From: Magnetospirillum sp. 64-120
GTDB lineage: Bacteria > Pseudomonadota > Alphaproteobacteria > Rhodospirillales > Magnetospirillaceae
DNA: 64,000 nucleotides
Reading direction: 5' to 3'
NCBI GenBank assembly: GCA_001898825.1
Contig: MKVK01000051.1
Span: forward strand, 62,001-126,000
Below are positions 45,931-54,750 of this stretch, piece by piece. The position numbers and the translations under genes were made by a program. Every line of letters begins with the position of its first letter. The first letter of the stretch is position 1. The notes beneath the pieces are model-generated. The model saw only the letters and a program-made list of their open reading frames with translations, was not told where the DNA came from and searched no databases.

Positions 45931-47213
45931 GCGTCGTGGCGGAGCCGCGCATGAACGGCGTGAAGGTCACCACCCTGAAGAACGGCCTGCGGGTCCTGAC
46001 CGATCCCATGCAGACGGTGGAAAGCGTGTCGCTGGGTCTGTGGGTCGACGCCGGCACCCGGCACGAACCGGCCCAGATCAACGGTATCTCGCATCTGCTG
46101 GAACACATGGCGTTCAAGGGTACCGAACGCCGTTCGGCGCGGGCCATCGCCGAGGAAATGGACAATGTGGGCGGCCATCTGAACGCCTACACGGCGCGTG
46201 ACCACACCGCCTATTACGCCAAGGTGCTGAAGGAGGATTCGGCGCTGGCCTTGGACATCTTGTCCGACATTCTTCAGAACTCGACCATGGACGCCGAGGA
46301 ACTGGCCCGCGAACAGGCGGTGGTGGTCCAGGAAATCAACCAGTCCATCGACACCCCCGACGACATCATCTTCGACCATTTCCAGTCCACCGCCTTTCCC
46401 GACCAGCCGCTGGGCCGCCCGGTCCTGGGCACCGAGGAGCTGGTGCGCGCCATGAATCGCGACACCGTCAAGGGCTACATGTCCAGCCATTACGCCGCGT
46501 CGCGCATGGTGCTGTCGGCGGCCGGCGCCATCGACCACGACCAGTTGGTGGACAGCGCCGAGAAGGCCTTCGCCACCCTGGCCGCCACGGCCGAGGCCCA
46601 ACCGGAAGCCGCCCGCTACGTCGGCGGCGAATACCGGGAAGAACGCGACATCGAACAGGTCAACCTGGTCCTGGGCTATGGCGGCGTCAGCTATGACGAC
46701 CCCGACTATTACGCCATCTCGGTGCTGTCCACCCTGCTGGGCGGCGGCATGAGCTCGCGGCTGTTCCAGGAAATTCGTGAAAAGCGCGGTCTGGTCTATT
46801 CCATCTATTCCTTCGCCTCGTCCTATTCCGACGGCGGCCTGTTCGGCATCTATGCCGGCACCGGCGAGGACGAGGTCGAGGAACTGGTTCCCGTCCTGTG
46901 CGACGAAGTGGTCAAAGTGTGCGGCGGCGTCGCCGCCGATGAAATGCTGCGTGCCCGCGCCCAGTTGAAGGCGTCCATCCTGATGAGCCTGGAAAGCACC
47001 TCGTCACGCTGCGAGCAGTTGGCCCGCCAGGTGCTGGTCTATGGCCGTCCCATCACCACCCAGGAAGTGGTGGACCGCATCGAAGCCATCGACGCCGCCG
47101 CCATCGCCCGCGTCGCCCGTCGCCTTTTCGCCCAGGTGCCGACCATCGCCGCCATCGGCCCCTTGGCCAAGCTGGAAGACCACCAATCCATGGTGGCCCG
47201 CCTGAAACTGTAA
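45927..47213 (+). CDS. M16-family zinc peptidase (processing-peptidase-like)
   Basis: 428 aa. The inverted zinc motif HLLEH is at 56-60, with the distal Glu in QAVVVQEINQ (about 136). LGGGMSSRLFQEIREKRGLV is the conserved C-terminal half motif. This is the family of the mitochondrial processing peptidase beta subunit, and the thrC neighbour is typical of its alphaproteobacterial relatives. It probably degrades or trims peptides. No signal peptide is seen. Confidence 0.95.
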   Translation: MSVVAEPRMNGVKVTTLKNGLRVLTDPMQTVESVSLGLWVDAGTRHEPAQINGISHLLEHMAFKGTERRSARAIAEEMDNVGGHLNAYTARDHTAYYAKVLKEDSALALDILSDILQNSTMDAEELAREQAVVVQEINQSIDTPDDIIFDHFQSTAFPDQPLGRPVLGTEELVRAMNRDTVKGYMSSHYAASRMVLSAAGAIDHDQLVDSAEKAFATLAATAEAQPEAARYVGGEYREERDIEQVNLVLGYGGVSYDDPDYYAISVLSTLLGGGMSSRLFQEIREKRGLVYSIYSFASSYSDGGLFGIYAGTGEDEVEELVPVLCDEVVKVCGGVAADEMLRARAQLKASILMSLESTSSRCEQLARQVLVYGRPITTQEVVDRIEAIDAAAIARVARRLFAQVPTIAAIGPLAKLEDHQSMVARLKL

Positions 47214-47299
47214 CCGGCCCAGAACTGTAACAGGATCGTCATCACCCGTCTTACGTGTCCGGGGCGATGATGTTCCGGACAAGCGAAGGGGGGAAGGCG

Positions 47300-47782
47300 A
47301 TGCGGGTGTCGGTTTGGGTCGCGGTGGTTTGCCCCGGCACCTCGCGGGTGCTGTTGGCCAAGCGCGGCCCCACCACCCGCAACGCCGGCCGCTGGAACTT
47401 TTTCGGCGGTGGCCTGGACCGGGGCGAACACCCCGAGGAAACCGCCATCCGCGAACTGGCCGAGGAAGCCGGCATCGATTCCCATCCCGACGACCTGATC
47501 TATCTGGGCGAAGCGGTCGGCGGGTCCAAGCGCAACCTGTTGTTCGTGGTCACCACCGAGGCCGAGTTCGAGCCCATCATCAACCACGAAAGCCAGGCCT
47601 GGGCCTGGGTGTCCATCGACGACCTGCTGGCTCTGCATCCGCTGCACGGCCCGACGCAGAAACTGTCGCCGCTGGTGCGGTCGTGGTCGCGCAACATCCC
47701 GCGCCCCCCCGCCCAATCCGCCAACACGCCCCAGGAAAGCCGCTGGGACTGGCTGATGCGCCAAGTGGCCCGTCACTGGTAA
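47300..47782 (+). CDS. Nudix hydrolase
   Basis: 160 aa. The Nudix box GLDRGEHPEETAIRELAEEA continuing to GI fits Gx5Ex7REUxEExGU. VLLAKRGPTTRNAGRWNFFG precedes it. Substrate (a nucleoside diphosphate derivative) cannot be told. The ATG at 47300 has GGGGGGAAGG upstream; in-frame ATGs at 47255 and 47270 are less likely. It lies 86 bp after the M16 gene on the same strand. Confidence 0.93.
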   Translation: MRVSVWVAVVCPGTSRVLLAKRGPTTRNAGRWNFFGGGLDRGEHPEETAIRELAEEAGIDSHPDDLIYLGEAVGGSKRNLLFVVTTEAEFEPIINHESQAWAWVSIDDLLALHPLHGPTQKLSPLVRSWSRNIPRPPAQSANTPQESRWDWLMRQVARHW

Positions 47783-47852
47783 GGCACGACGAGAGAAACA
47801 CGCCCGCCGCCTGAGGGCGTCGGGGATCGGTTCCGATCACCGGAATATGCGA

Positions 47853-49085
47853 TCAGGCTTTTTTCTGCGCCGCTTCGGCGGCGGCGAACATGGCGACGAC
47901 GAAATTGGCGATCTTCTTCAGGTCCGATTTCTGGTCGATGTCGGCGCTTTTCGCCTTGGCCACCACCTTGGCCACATAATCGGGACGGCCCGGCACACCG
48001 AACGCCTTCAGGAAGCGTTCCTCGCCCAGGGCGCCATGGGCGGCCATGACGAAGACCGCCAACTGGTCCACCCGCAACCCCAGTTCGCCCACCAGCATCT
48101 TGCCCACCATGCCGTTCACCGCCCCCAGGATACCCGTCACCCGCACCGTCTGCTCGGCATTGGGCAGGCACTCGCGCACCTTGGGGTCCAACAGCGCCAT
48201 GGTGAAGGCCTGGGCCTTCAGCCGTTTACCGTCGGGGCTCAGGATGTCGGACAGCCGCGCCCGGTCGTCGCGTTCCTCGTTCTTCACCAAGTCCCCCAGC
48301 AACGGCGCCATGCCGTCGCTGATGCGCTTGTCGGCGGTGGTGATGGGGACCGGTGCGCCGGCCTTGCCGGTCTGCAGGGTGTCGGGAAGTTGATAGCCGC
48401 CATGGCCGGCGCCGGCTTCCATGGTTTCCACCACCGGGGTGGGCGGCGGTGGATTGTCCGGATCGGCGCGCAGCCGGCGGATGTCTTCGGCCAGACGGTA
48501 ATCCAGGATGCGTGGCCCCAGACGGCGCACCATGGATGGGCTCATCTGGCAATATTCGGGAATGATCGGCACCTGCCAGTCGTGCAGCAGGTAATCCTGG
48601 AACGCCGCATACAGGATTTCAGCACGGGTGCGCGGGCCGTCGTGCAGGGTCTTGGGCTGCGACGCCATCAGGGCCCGCAACCGGTCAAGCAGCCCCCGCC
48701 TTTGGGTCCGGCGCGGACGAGAGCGCAGGCTGCGGGCGCCGCCATCCAGACGCATGCGGAAATGGCGCTTGGCGGCGGTGCGCACCACCATCGCCACCAC
48801 CTGATCCAAAGACCGCCCGCATTCCAGCAAAGCCTCGGCGTCTTCCACCGCCACCTTGCGGCGGTCGACCAGCAGATCGCGGAACTGTTCGGGATTGGCG
48901 CGGAACACCTGGAAACAGCGGTCCAGCAGGTCGACGTCGTCCAAGATGGCTTCCAAGGCGCCGCGCCGGGGCAGACGTCGGACTTCCGGCACCAGTTCAC
49001 ACAACACGTCGATCACCGGCCCCGACAAGGTGGCGTTGATCTTGCGCACGACCGCCAGATGGTCGGCCTGGGCTGGTGAAGCCAT
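47853..49085 (-). CDS. Unknown protein, member 2 of a tandem paralog pair
   Basis: 410 aa, helical and soluble. No known family recognised. It shares clear blocks with the upstream gene product (49176-50282): GRSLDQVVAMVVRTAAKRHF, LLHDWQVPIIPEY, RDDRARLSDIL, KMLVGELGLRVDQLA. Between them is a variable Pro-rich part. No signal peptide, membrane helix or known catalytic motif is seen. The ATG at 49085 has AGGGA 5 bp upstream. The gene is 90 bp from its paralog and probably co-transcribed. Confidence 0.85.
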   Translation of the reverse strand: MASPAQADHLAVVRKINATLSGPVIDVLCELVPEVRRLPRRGALEAILDDVDLLDRCFQVFRANPEQFRDLLVDRRKVAVEDAEALLECGRSLDQVVAMVVRTAAKRHFRMRLDGGARSLRSRPRRTQRRGLLDRLRALMASQPKTLHDGPRTRAEILYAAFQDYLLHDWQVPIIPEYCQMSPSMVRRLGPRILDYRLAEDIRRLRADPDNPPPPTPVVETMEAGAGHGGYQLPDTLQTGKAGAPVPITTADKRISDGMAPLLGDLVKNEERDDRARLSDILSPDGKRLKAQAFTMALLDPKVRECLPNAEQTVRVTGILGAVNGMVGKMLVGELGLRVDQLAVFVMAAHGALGEERFLKAFGVPGRPDYVAKVVAKAKSADIDQKSDLKKIANFVVAMFAAAEAAQKKA

Positions 49086-49175
49086 GCTGGTCCCTAGATG
49101 CCGTTGACATCGGCTTCCGCGTGGACAGGCACACGGATGCACCGTCCATCATCGCTACCGCAAGTTAGAAAATCA

Positions 49176-50282
49176 CTAAGATTTCGGATCGGCGCGCTTG
49201 AACAATTGGCGGACGAATTCGGCGCAGTCGGACAGGGACGAGGCCTGGGTCAGCCCGGACTGGCGGGCCCGTTGGGTCATGCGCATGACCACCGCCGCGT
49301 CGGCATGGGGGCCGAAGAACTTGCCATAGGATTCGACGCCGATGGTTTCGTGGGCCACCAACAGCACGGTGGCCAGTTGGTCCAGGCGCAGCCCCAGTTC
49401 GGCCACCAGCAGCTTGGCCGGCATGGTGCCGGTCTCACGCAGCGGCTGGCTGAGCGGGGCTTCCGCCGGGCGCGGCCGCAACTGAGCCCGCAATTGGGCC
49501 AATTGCAGCACTTTGGCGAAGGCTTCCACCTTCAGCCCGCCGCCAGTGGCCAGCACGTCGGACAGCCGGGCGCGGTCGTCGCGGCGCGGCGCGGGGTCGA
49601 TGGCGGTCTGCTGCTGTTCCGGGGTCTCGAACAGCTTGGCCGCTTCCTCGGGGTCGGCGACCACCCGGCGCAGATGATCCACATCCTTCAGTTCCAGCAA
49701 CTTGTCACCCAGGGACCGGGCCAGATTGGGCGACATCTCGGCATAGGTGGGGACCAGCGGCACCTGCCAGTCATGCAGCAGATTGGCTTTCAGCGCGTCG
49801 TACAATTCCTCGGCCCGGCCGCGCAGCGGCGTGGCGTGCAGTGCAGTGGCCGGCGGCGGCGCCTTGAACAATTGCCCCAGCCGTTGATGCAGGCGCCGAT
49901 GGGCGTTTTCCGCCTTGGGGGTGTGGACCGGCATATGGCGGCGGCGGAAATGCCGCTTGGCGGCGGTGCGCACGATCATCGCCACCACCTGTTCCAGGGA
50001 ACGGCCACAGGCCATGGGGGTGTTGTCGTCGGTGACCGGGTGCTGGGACCGGTCCAGCAGAACCGGGGCGAACTTGTCGCGTTGGGCGCGGAACACCTTG
50101 AAGCAGCGTTCCAGCAGGCCGATGTCGTCCAAGGTCCGTTGGTAGGCGCGATCAGCCGGCAGTTTCTTCAACTCGGGAAGAAACTGCGACAGGATGCCGA
50201 TGACGGAATCCTGCAAGGTGTCGTTCACCTGCCGGATGGCGTTGCCCCCGCCCCCGGCCATGTCACTCGCCGCCATTGGCAC
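49176..50282 (-). CDS. Unknown protein, member 1 of a tandem paralog pair
   Basis: 368 aa. Colinear with the downstream gene product: GRSLEQVVAMIVRTAAKRHF, LLHDWQVPLVPTY, RDDRARLSDVL, KLLVAELGLRLDQLA. The first half is a helical domain with RCFKVFRAQRDKF (RCFQVFRANPEQF in the paralog), the second half another helical domain. No function can be given. The GTG at 50282 is used since GGAGG lies 9 bp upstream; an ATG at 50276 is possible. Likely a lineage-specific duplication. Confidence 0.85.
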   Translation of the reverse strand: MPMAASDMAGGGGNAIRQVNDTLQDSVIGILSQFLPELKKLPADRAYQRTLDDIGLLERCFKVFRAQRDKFAPVLLDRSQHPVTDDNTPMACGRSLEQVVAMIVRTAAKRHFRRRHMPVHTPKAENAHRRLHQRLGQLFKAPPPATALHATPLRGRAEELYDALKANLLHDWQVPLVPTYAEMSPNLARSLGDKLLELKDVDHLRRVVADPEEAAKLFETPEQQQTAIDPAPRRDDRARLSDVLATGGGLKVEAFAKVLQLAQLRAQLRPRPAEAPLSQPLRETGTMPAKLLVAELGLRLDQLATVLLVAHETIGVESYGKFFGPHADAAVVMRMTQRARQSGLTQASSLSDCAEFVRQLFKRADPKS

Positions 50283-50323
50283 TCGGATCGTCCTCCGATG
50301 CGCCCATCCCCCCCGTGCTGCCC

Positions 50324-50346
50324 CCTCCTTCGAAAGGAGGATTTTT
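50324..50346 (+). terminator. Terminator-like hairpin without an upstream gene
   Basis: CCTCCTT, loop CGA, AAGGAGG, then ATTTTT on the plus strand. Both flanking genes are on the minus strand, so a terminator in this sense would end an antisense or unannotated transcript. It could also be chance. Confidence 0.4.
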
Positions 50347-50399
50347 CAGCACAAGAATGAAGCGATCAAAGGACGAGCCCTGTCAACGACTTGCGCGGT

Positions 50400-50419
50400 C
50401 CTCCCTACTCATAGGGAGG
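50400..50419. other. Hairpin over the end of map
   Basis: CCTCCCTA, loop CTCA, TAGGGAGG, a perfect 8-bp stem that includes the map stop codon. No T run follows in the minus sense. It may protect the end of the message. Confidence 0.5.
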
Positions 50420-51202
50420 GCAATGCCACCCTTTCGGGGAGGCAGTGAAAATCTCGCAGCCGGTGGCGGTGACACCGATGGAGTGCTCGAACTGGGCCGA
50501 CAGCGACTTGTCCTTGGTCACCGCGGTCCAGCCGTCGGACAGGATCTTGGTTTCATAGCGCCCGGCGTTGACCATGGGCTCGATGGTGAAGAACATGCCT
50601 TCCTGCAGCGCCATACCCTGGCCGGGGCGGCCGAAATGCATGACGTTGGGGGGTTCGTGGAACACCCGGCCCAGACCATGGCCGCAAAAATCGCGCACCA
50701 CCGAGAAGCGGTGCTTTTCAACGAAGCTTTGGATGGCCCAGCCGATGTCGCCCAAGGTGGCGCCGGGCTTGACCACCTCGATGCCGCGCATCAGGGCTTC
50801 GTAAGTGACCTCGCACAGCTTGCGGGCCTTGATCCCCACCTTGCCGACGTAATACATGCGGCTGGAATCGCCGTGCCAGCCGTCGACAATGGGGGTGACA
50901 TCGATGTTGACGATGTCGCCGTCCACCAAAACCTTGTCACCGGGAATGCCGTGGCAAACCACGTGGTTGACCGAAGTACAGATGGATTTGGGGAAGCCGC
51001 GGTAATTCAACGGCGCCGAAATGCCGCCGTTCTGGGCGATGAAGTCGGCGCACAGGCGGTCCAGTTCGGCGGTGGTCACCCCCGGCTGCACATAAGGCGC
51101 GATGAAATCCAGGGTCTCGGCGGCCAGTCGGCCGGCCTTGCGCATGGAATCGAACTCGGCCGGCCCATAAAGCGGCACCCGGCTTGAATCGCGGTCACTC
51201 AA
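50405..51202 (-). CDS. map: Methionine aminopeptidase, type I
   Basis: 265 aa. Metal ligands are visible in DIVNIDVTPIVDGWHGDSSR, CGHGLGRVFHEPPNV and FFTIEPMVN, and the final Glu in FEHSIGVT. It removes the initiator methionine of new proteins. The start is a TTG at 51202, inside the end of sfsA (8-bp overlap), with GGGA 7 bp upstream. The sfsA-map pair is common in alphaproteobacteria. Confidence 0.96.
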   Translation of the reverse strand: MSDRDSSRVPLYGPAEFDSMRKAGRLAAETLDFIAPYVQPGVTTAELDRLCADFIAQNGGISAPLNYRGFPKSICTSVNHVVCHGIPGDKVLVDGDIVNIDVTPIVDGWHGDSSRMYYVGKVGIKARKLCEVTYEALMRGIEVVKPGATLGDIGWAIQSFVEKHRFSVVRDFCGHGLGRVFHEPPNVMHFGRPGQGMALQEGMFFTIEPMVNAGRYETKILSDGWTAVTKDKSLSAQFEHSIGVTATGCEIFTASPKGWHCPPYE

Positions 51203-51914
51203 AGCTTCGTCCCTCGTGTAAATGGATCGGCAAAGGCTCGCCGATGCTAATGCCTTCCAAACTCATATGGCAGGTATAGCAGATCGCTTCCACCCCGTCC
51301 GCAAATGCCGTGCGCAGACCGGCGGCATAGGCAGGGTCGATATCCTCGGCCGGGGCGAAAGCCGTGCAATCGCCGCGCTGGACCAGATACAGCATCACGG
51401 CCCGCGCCCCTTGCGCCACCATCTGGCGCAATTCCACCAGATGCTTGGCCCCGCGCACGGTGACCGCGTCGGGAAATTCCGCCCTGTCGCCACGCTTCAG
51501 ATGGACGTTCTTGACCTCGACATAGCAGGGTGGCCTGTCGGGGGCTTCCAGCAGCAGGTCGATGCGGGAACTGGCGCCGTATTTCACCTCGCGCCGGATG
51601 GTCTGGTATCCGGTCAGTTCGGGGATTTTGCCTTCGGCGATGGCTTCGGCGGCGATCTGGTTGGGATAGCTTGTGTTGACGCCCACCAGGACGCCGTCGG
51701 CGCGCACCAGTTCCCACGAATATTTCAGCTTGCGGTCGGGATTGGCGGCCGGCGACAGCCACACCTCCATCCCGGGATCGGCGGTCCCCAGCATGGCCCC
51801 CGAATTGGCCAGATGGGCGGTGACCACCTGACCGTCATCCAAGGTGACGTCGGCCATGAAACGCTTGTAGCGCTTGATCAGAATGCCGTGGATCAGGGGC
51901 GCGTGGAACCGCAT
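51195..51914 (-). CDS. sfsA: SfsA family protein
   Basis: 239 aa. Typical segments: HGILIKRYKRFMADV at the N-terminus, HLANSGAMLGT, YVEVKNVHLKRG and MLYLVQRGD. SfsA was named for sugar fermentation stimulation in E. coli; it has an OB-fold and a nuclease-like domain, and its real role is unclear. The gene overlaps map and follows the methyltransferase gene by 2 bp. Confidence 0.95.
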   Translation of the reverse strand: MRFHAPLIHGILIKRYKRFMADVTLDDGQVVTAHLANSGAMLGTADPGMEVWLSPAANPDRKLKYSWELVRADGVLVGVNTSYPNQIAAEAIAEGKIPELTGYQTIRREVKYGASSRIDLLLEAPDRPPCYVEVKNVHLKRGDRAEFPDAVTVRGAKHLVELRQMVAQGARAVMLYLVQRGDCTAFAPAEDIDPAYAAGLRTAFADGVEAICYTCHMSLEGISIGEPLPIHLHEGRSFE

Positions 51915-51916
51915 GT

Positions 51917-52831
51917 CTAGTCCTTGGCCGGGGCCAGCACTTCGCCGCAGCCGCCGCTCAACACATCGGCCAACGAGACGTGGCCCGAACCCGGCGCCAA
52001 GGGCTGCGGCTGGCTGGGATGAGGTTTCCAGCCGGTGACGTTGACCAGATGGAATTCCGCCGGCACCCGCCCGTCGGGACCGGCGAAGCTGGTCTGGTAC
52101 AGGTGCAGCGCGTGCAACAAGGTGGTGCGGCGGCTGACGCTTTTGCGGCGTTCGGCCACCACGTTGGTTTCGCCCATGCCGCGCAGGTCGGCCAGCAGAC
52201 GCATGGGGTCGCCATAGGACACCGAAATCATGTCGGCGTCGGCCACCGGAAGCGCGAAGCCGGCCCGCTGCAACAGTCGCCCCATGTCGCGCACGTCGGC
52301 CATGGGCGAGACCCGGGGGCTGAAGCCGCCTTCGTGTATTTCTTCCGCCTGGGCCAGACTTTGCCGCAGATGACCCAAGGTGCCGCCGCCCAGCATCACC
52401 GCCAGGAACAGGCCGTCGGGCTTCAGCACACGCCTGATCTGCACCAGGGCGCCCGGCAGATCGTTGACCCAGTGCAGCGACAGGCAGGACAGCACCAGAT
52501 CGAAGGAATTGTCGGCGAAAGGCAGCCATTCCTCGTCGGCAGCCAGACTGGGATGGCCGTTGGCGGCGGCGCGTGCCGCCATCTTGGGCGACAGGTCGCA
52601 CTGCACCAGGGTCTGGATGCCGCCGCGGCCGCCCAAGGTGTCGGCCAGCTCGCCGGTATGGCAACCCAAATCCAGGGCAACGGGAAACGATCGGCTGACG
52701 TCGCTTAAGCGGTCGCACAGACGTTCGGCCGCTTCACGGACCAGAAAGTCGTGGGCGGCGAAGCCGTTTGCCGCACGGTCACGGCGCTTGCGCAAGGTTT
52801 GACGGTCGAAGATGCTGACGGGAACAGACAT
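51917..52831 (-). CDS. SAM-dependent methyltransferase, BioC/NDUFAF5-like
   Basis: 304 aa. Motif I is in VALDLGCHTGELADTLGG; LPFADNSFDLVLSCLSLHWV and LPGALVQIRRVLKPDGLFLA are the core of the BioC/NDUFAF5 branch. VSIFDRQTLRKRRDRAA at the N-terminus is very like NDUFAF5, which modifies the complex I subunit NDUFS7 in mitochondria. In an alphaproteobacterium the complex I role is the more likely. It is divergent from comF, with 45 bp between. Confidence 0.9.
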   Translation of the reverse strand: MSVPVSIFDRQTLRKRRDRAANGFAAHDFLVREAAERLCDRLSDVSRSFPVALDLGCHTGELADTLGGRGGIQTLVQCDLSPKMAARAAANGHPSLAADEEWLPFADNSFDLVLSCLSLHWVNDLPGALVQIRRVLKPDGLFLAVMLGGGTLGHLRQSLAQAEEIHEGGFSPRVSPMADVRDMGRLLQRAGFALPVADADMISVSYGDPMRLLADLRGMGETNVVAERRKSVSRRTTLLHALHLYQTSFAGPDGRVPAEFHLVNVTGWKPHPSQPQPLAPGSGHVSLADVLSGGCGEVLAPAKD

Positions 52832-52876
52832 GATGCTTCCTGTATGGCATGGCCGGGGGGCGCGACGGAAGAGGCG

Positions 52877-53608
52877 ATGACGCATTTCAGCACTCTGGCC
52901 CGCAGGATCGTCGATTCGCTGCTGCCGCCGCTTTGCCTGTGCTGCGGCACCATGGTGGCCGAGCCCGGATCGCTGTGCCCCGCCTGCTGGTCGAAACTGG
53001 CCTTCCTCGCCCCGCCGCTCTGCCATGCCTGCGGCCATCCCTTTGAGCTGGACGCGGGCGACGGCGCCTTGTGCGGGCGCTGCATGGCCGAACCGCCGCC
53101 CTGGGACCGGGCGCGGGCCGTGTTGCGCTATGACGACGCGTCCAAGCCGCTGATCCTGCGCTTCAAACATGCCGACCGGCTGGAAGGGGCGCCGGCCTTC
53201 GGCCGCTGGCTGGCCCGCGCCGGCGGCGATCTGCGCGACGGCTGCGACATGCTGGTGCCGGTGCCCTTGCATCGCTGGCGCCTTTTGGCCCGACGCTACA
53301 ACCAGTCGGCATTGCTGGCCCTGGCCCTGGGCCGTGAATGGGGGGTGACAGCCCAGGTTGACGGACTGCGCCGTCTGCGCCGCACCCCACCACAGGGCCA
53401 TTTCAGCCGCGAGGAACGGCTGCGCAACGTGCGCGGCGCCTTCGCCCTGCGCCCGGGATTGGAGGTCGCCGGCCGGTCGGTGCTGCTGGTGGACGACGTG
53501 CTGACCACCGGGGCGACCTTGGGCGAATGCGCCAAGGTGCTGAAACGGGCGGGTGCGGTGCGGGTGGACGTGCTGACCTTGGGCCGGGTGGTGTTGTCTG
53601 ACGTGTAA
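52877..53608 (+). CDS. ComF-family phosphoribosyltransferase-like protein
   Basis: 243 aa. Two CxxC pairs near the N-terminus (CLCCGTM, CPAC; CHAC, CGRC) suggest zinc binding, and VLLVDDVLTTGAT is the PRPP-binding loop. PVPLHRWRLLARRYNQSALLA is a ComF landmark. The family is named for DNA uptake in Bacillus; here the role may be DNA uptake or a phosphoribosyl transfer. ATG 52877 has GGAAGAGG upstream. Confidence 0.92.
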   Translation: MTHFSTLARRIVDSLLPPLCLCCGTMVAEPGSLCPACWSKLAFLAPPLCHACGHPFELDAGDGALCGRCMAEPPPWDRARAVLRYDDASKPLILRFKHADRLEGAPAFGRWLARAGGDLRDGCDMLVPVPLHRWRLLARRYNQSALLALALGREWGVTAQVDGLRRLRRTPPQGHFSREERLRNVRGAFALRPGLEVAGRSVLLVDDVLTTGATLGECAKVLKRAGAVRVDVLTLGRVVLSDV

Positions 53609-53647
53609 GGCTTGCTATATTAAGAACCTAATCCAACGGAGTATTCC

Positions 53648-53914
53648 ATGGCCCAGGTTGAGATTTACACCACCCAGACCTGCCCCTATTGCATTCGCGC
53701 CAAGGGCTTGCTGAACCGCAAAGGCGTGGCCTTCAAGGAATACGACGTCGGCGGCGACCCCCAATTGCGCGCCGCCATGACCCAGCGCGCCCATGGCGGG
53801 CGCACCGTGCCGCAAATCTTCATCAACGGCGAACATGTGGGCGGTTGCGACGACCTGCATTCTCTGGATGCCGCAGGTGAACTGGATTCCATGCTGGCGA
53901 AAGAACCGGCGTGA
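53648..53914 (+). CDS. grxC: Glutaredoxin 3
   Basis: 88 aa. Active site CPYC at residues 12-15; RTVPQIFINGEHVGGCDDL binds glutathione. It reduces disulfides with glutathione. It ends in overlap with the nitrilase gene start (TGATG), so the two are co-translated; comF is 39 bp upstream. Confidence 0.97.
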   Translation: MAQVEIYTTQTCPYCIRAKGLLNRKGVAFKEYDVGGDPQLRAAMTQRAHGGRTVPQIFINGEHVGGCDDLHSLDAAGELDSMLAKEPA

Positions 53915-54750
53915 TGATCGGCGACGTCTTCAAGGTCGCCTGCCTGCAGGTCAACGCCGGCACCGACATGGCCGCCAACATCAACGCCGCCAGCCTGCTG
54001 GCGGTGGAAGCCCGCGCCGCCGGGGCCGAGCTGATCCTGATGCCGGAAAACGTCGCCATGATGGAATGGGGACGCACCAACATCGTCATGAAGGCCCAGC
54101 CGGAAGCCGAGCACCAGGCCCTGGCCGCCTTTCGCGAACTGGCCAAGGAACTGGGCTGCACCCTGCATTTGGGCACCCTGCACGTGTTGCTGCCCGACGG
54201 CAAGGTGGCGAATCGCACCTATGTGGTGGACAAACACGGCCTGATCCTGGGCCGCTATGACAAGATCCACATGTTCGACGTGGATCTGGGCGGCGGCGAA
54301 AGCTATCGCGAATCGGCGACCTTCCAGCCCGGCGACCGCGCCGCGATGGTGCGCCTGCCCTGGGGCCGGCTGGGACTGTCGGTGTGCTACGACCTGCGCT
54401 TCCCCCATCTTTACCGCGCCTATGCCAATGCCGGTGCCGACTTTTTGGCCATTCCGGCGGCCTTCACCCGCACCACCGGCCGCGCCCACTGGCACGTGCT
54501 GCTGCGGGCGCGGGCCATCGAGACCGGCTGTTACGTCTTCGCCCCGGCACAATGCGGCACCCACGCCAACAACCGCGAGACCTATGGCCATGCGTTGATC
54601 GTCTCGCCCTGGGGCGAGATCTTGGCCGACGGCCTGGAACAGCCCGGCTTCGTCATGGCGGAAGTGGACGTGCGCAAGGTGGCCGACGCCCGCAAGATGA
54701 TCCCCTGCCTGGACCACGACCGCGACTTTGTCCCCCCTGTCAGGGACTGA
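53914..54750 (+). CDS. Carbon-nitrogen hydrolase (Nit1-like)
   Basis: 278 aa. The Glu-Lys-Cys triad is visible: Glu45 in ILMPENVAM, Lys in GRYDKIHMFDVD, Cys in LGLSVCYDLRFPHLYRA. This pattern fits the Nit1/NitFhit branch, which hydrolyses deaminated glutathione. The grxC neighbour supports a glutathione role. Start is ATG at 53914 (or the GTG at 53911). Its 3' end overlaps the convergent methyltransferase gene by 11 bp. Confidence 0.93.
   Translation: MIGDVFKVACLQVNAGTDMAANINAASLLAVEARAAGAELILMPENVAMMEWGRTNIVMKAQPEAEHQALAAFRELAKELGCTLHLGTLHVLLPDGKVANRTYVVDKHGLILGRYDKIHMFDVDLGGGESYRESATFQPGDRAAMVRLPWGRLGLSVCYDLRFPHLYRAYANAGADFLAIPAAFTRTTGRAHWHVLLRARAIETGCYVFAPAQCGTHANNRETYGHALIVSPWGEILADGLEQPGFVMAEVDVRKVADARKMIPCLDHDRDFVPPVRD

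Noticed and set aside
47824-47838. GATCGGTTCCGATC palindrome between the Nudix and paralog genes
   Set aside because: Loop of two bases only and no T run; likely chance in GC-rich DNA.
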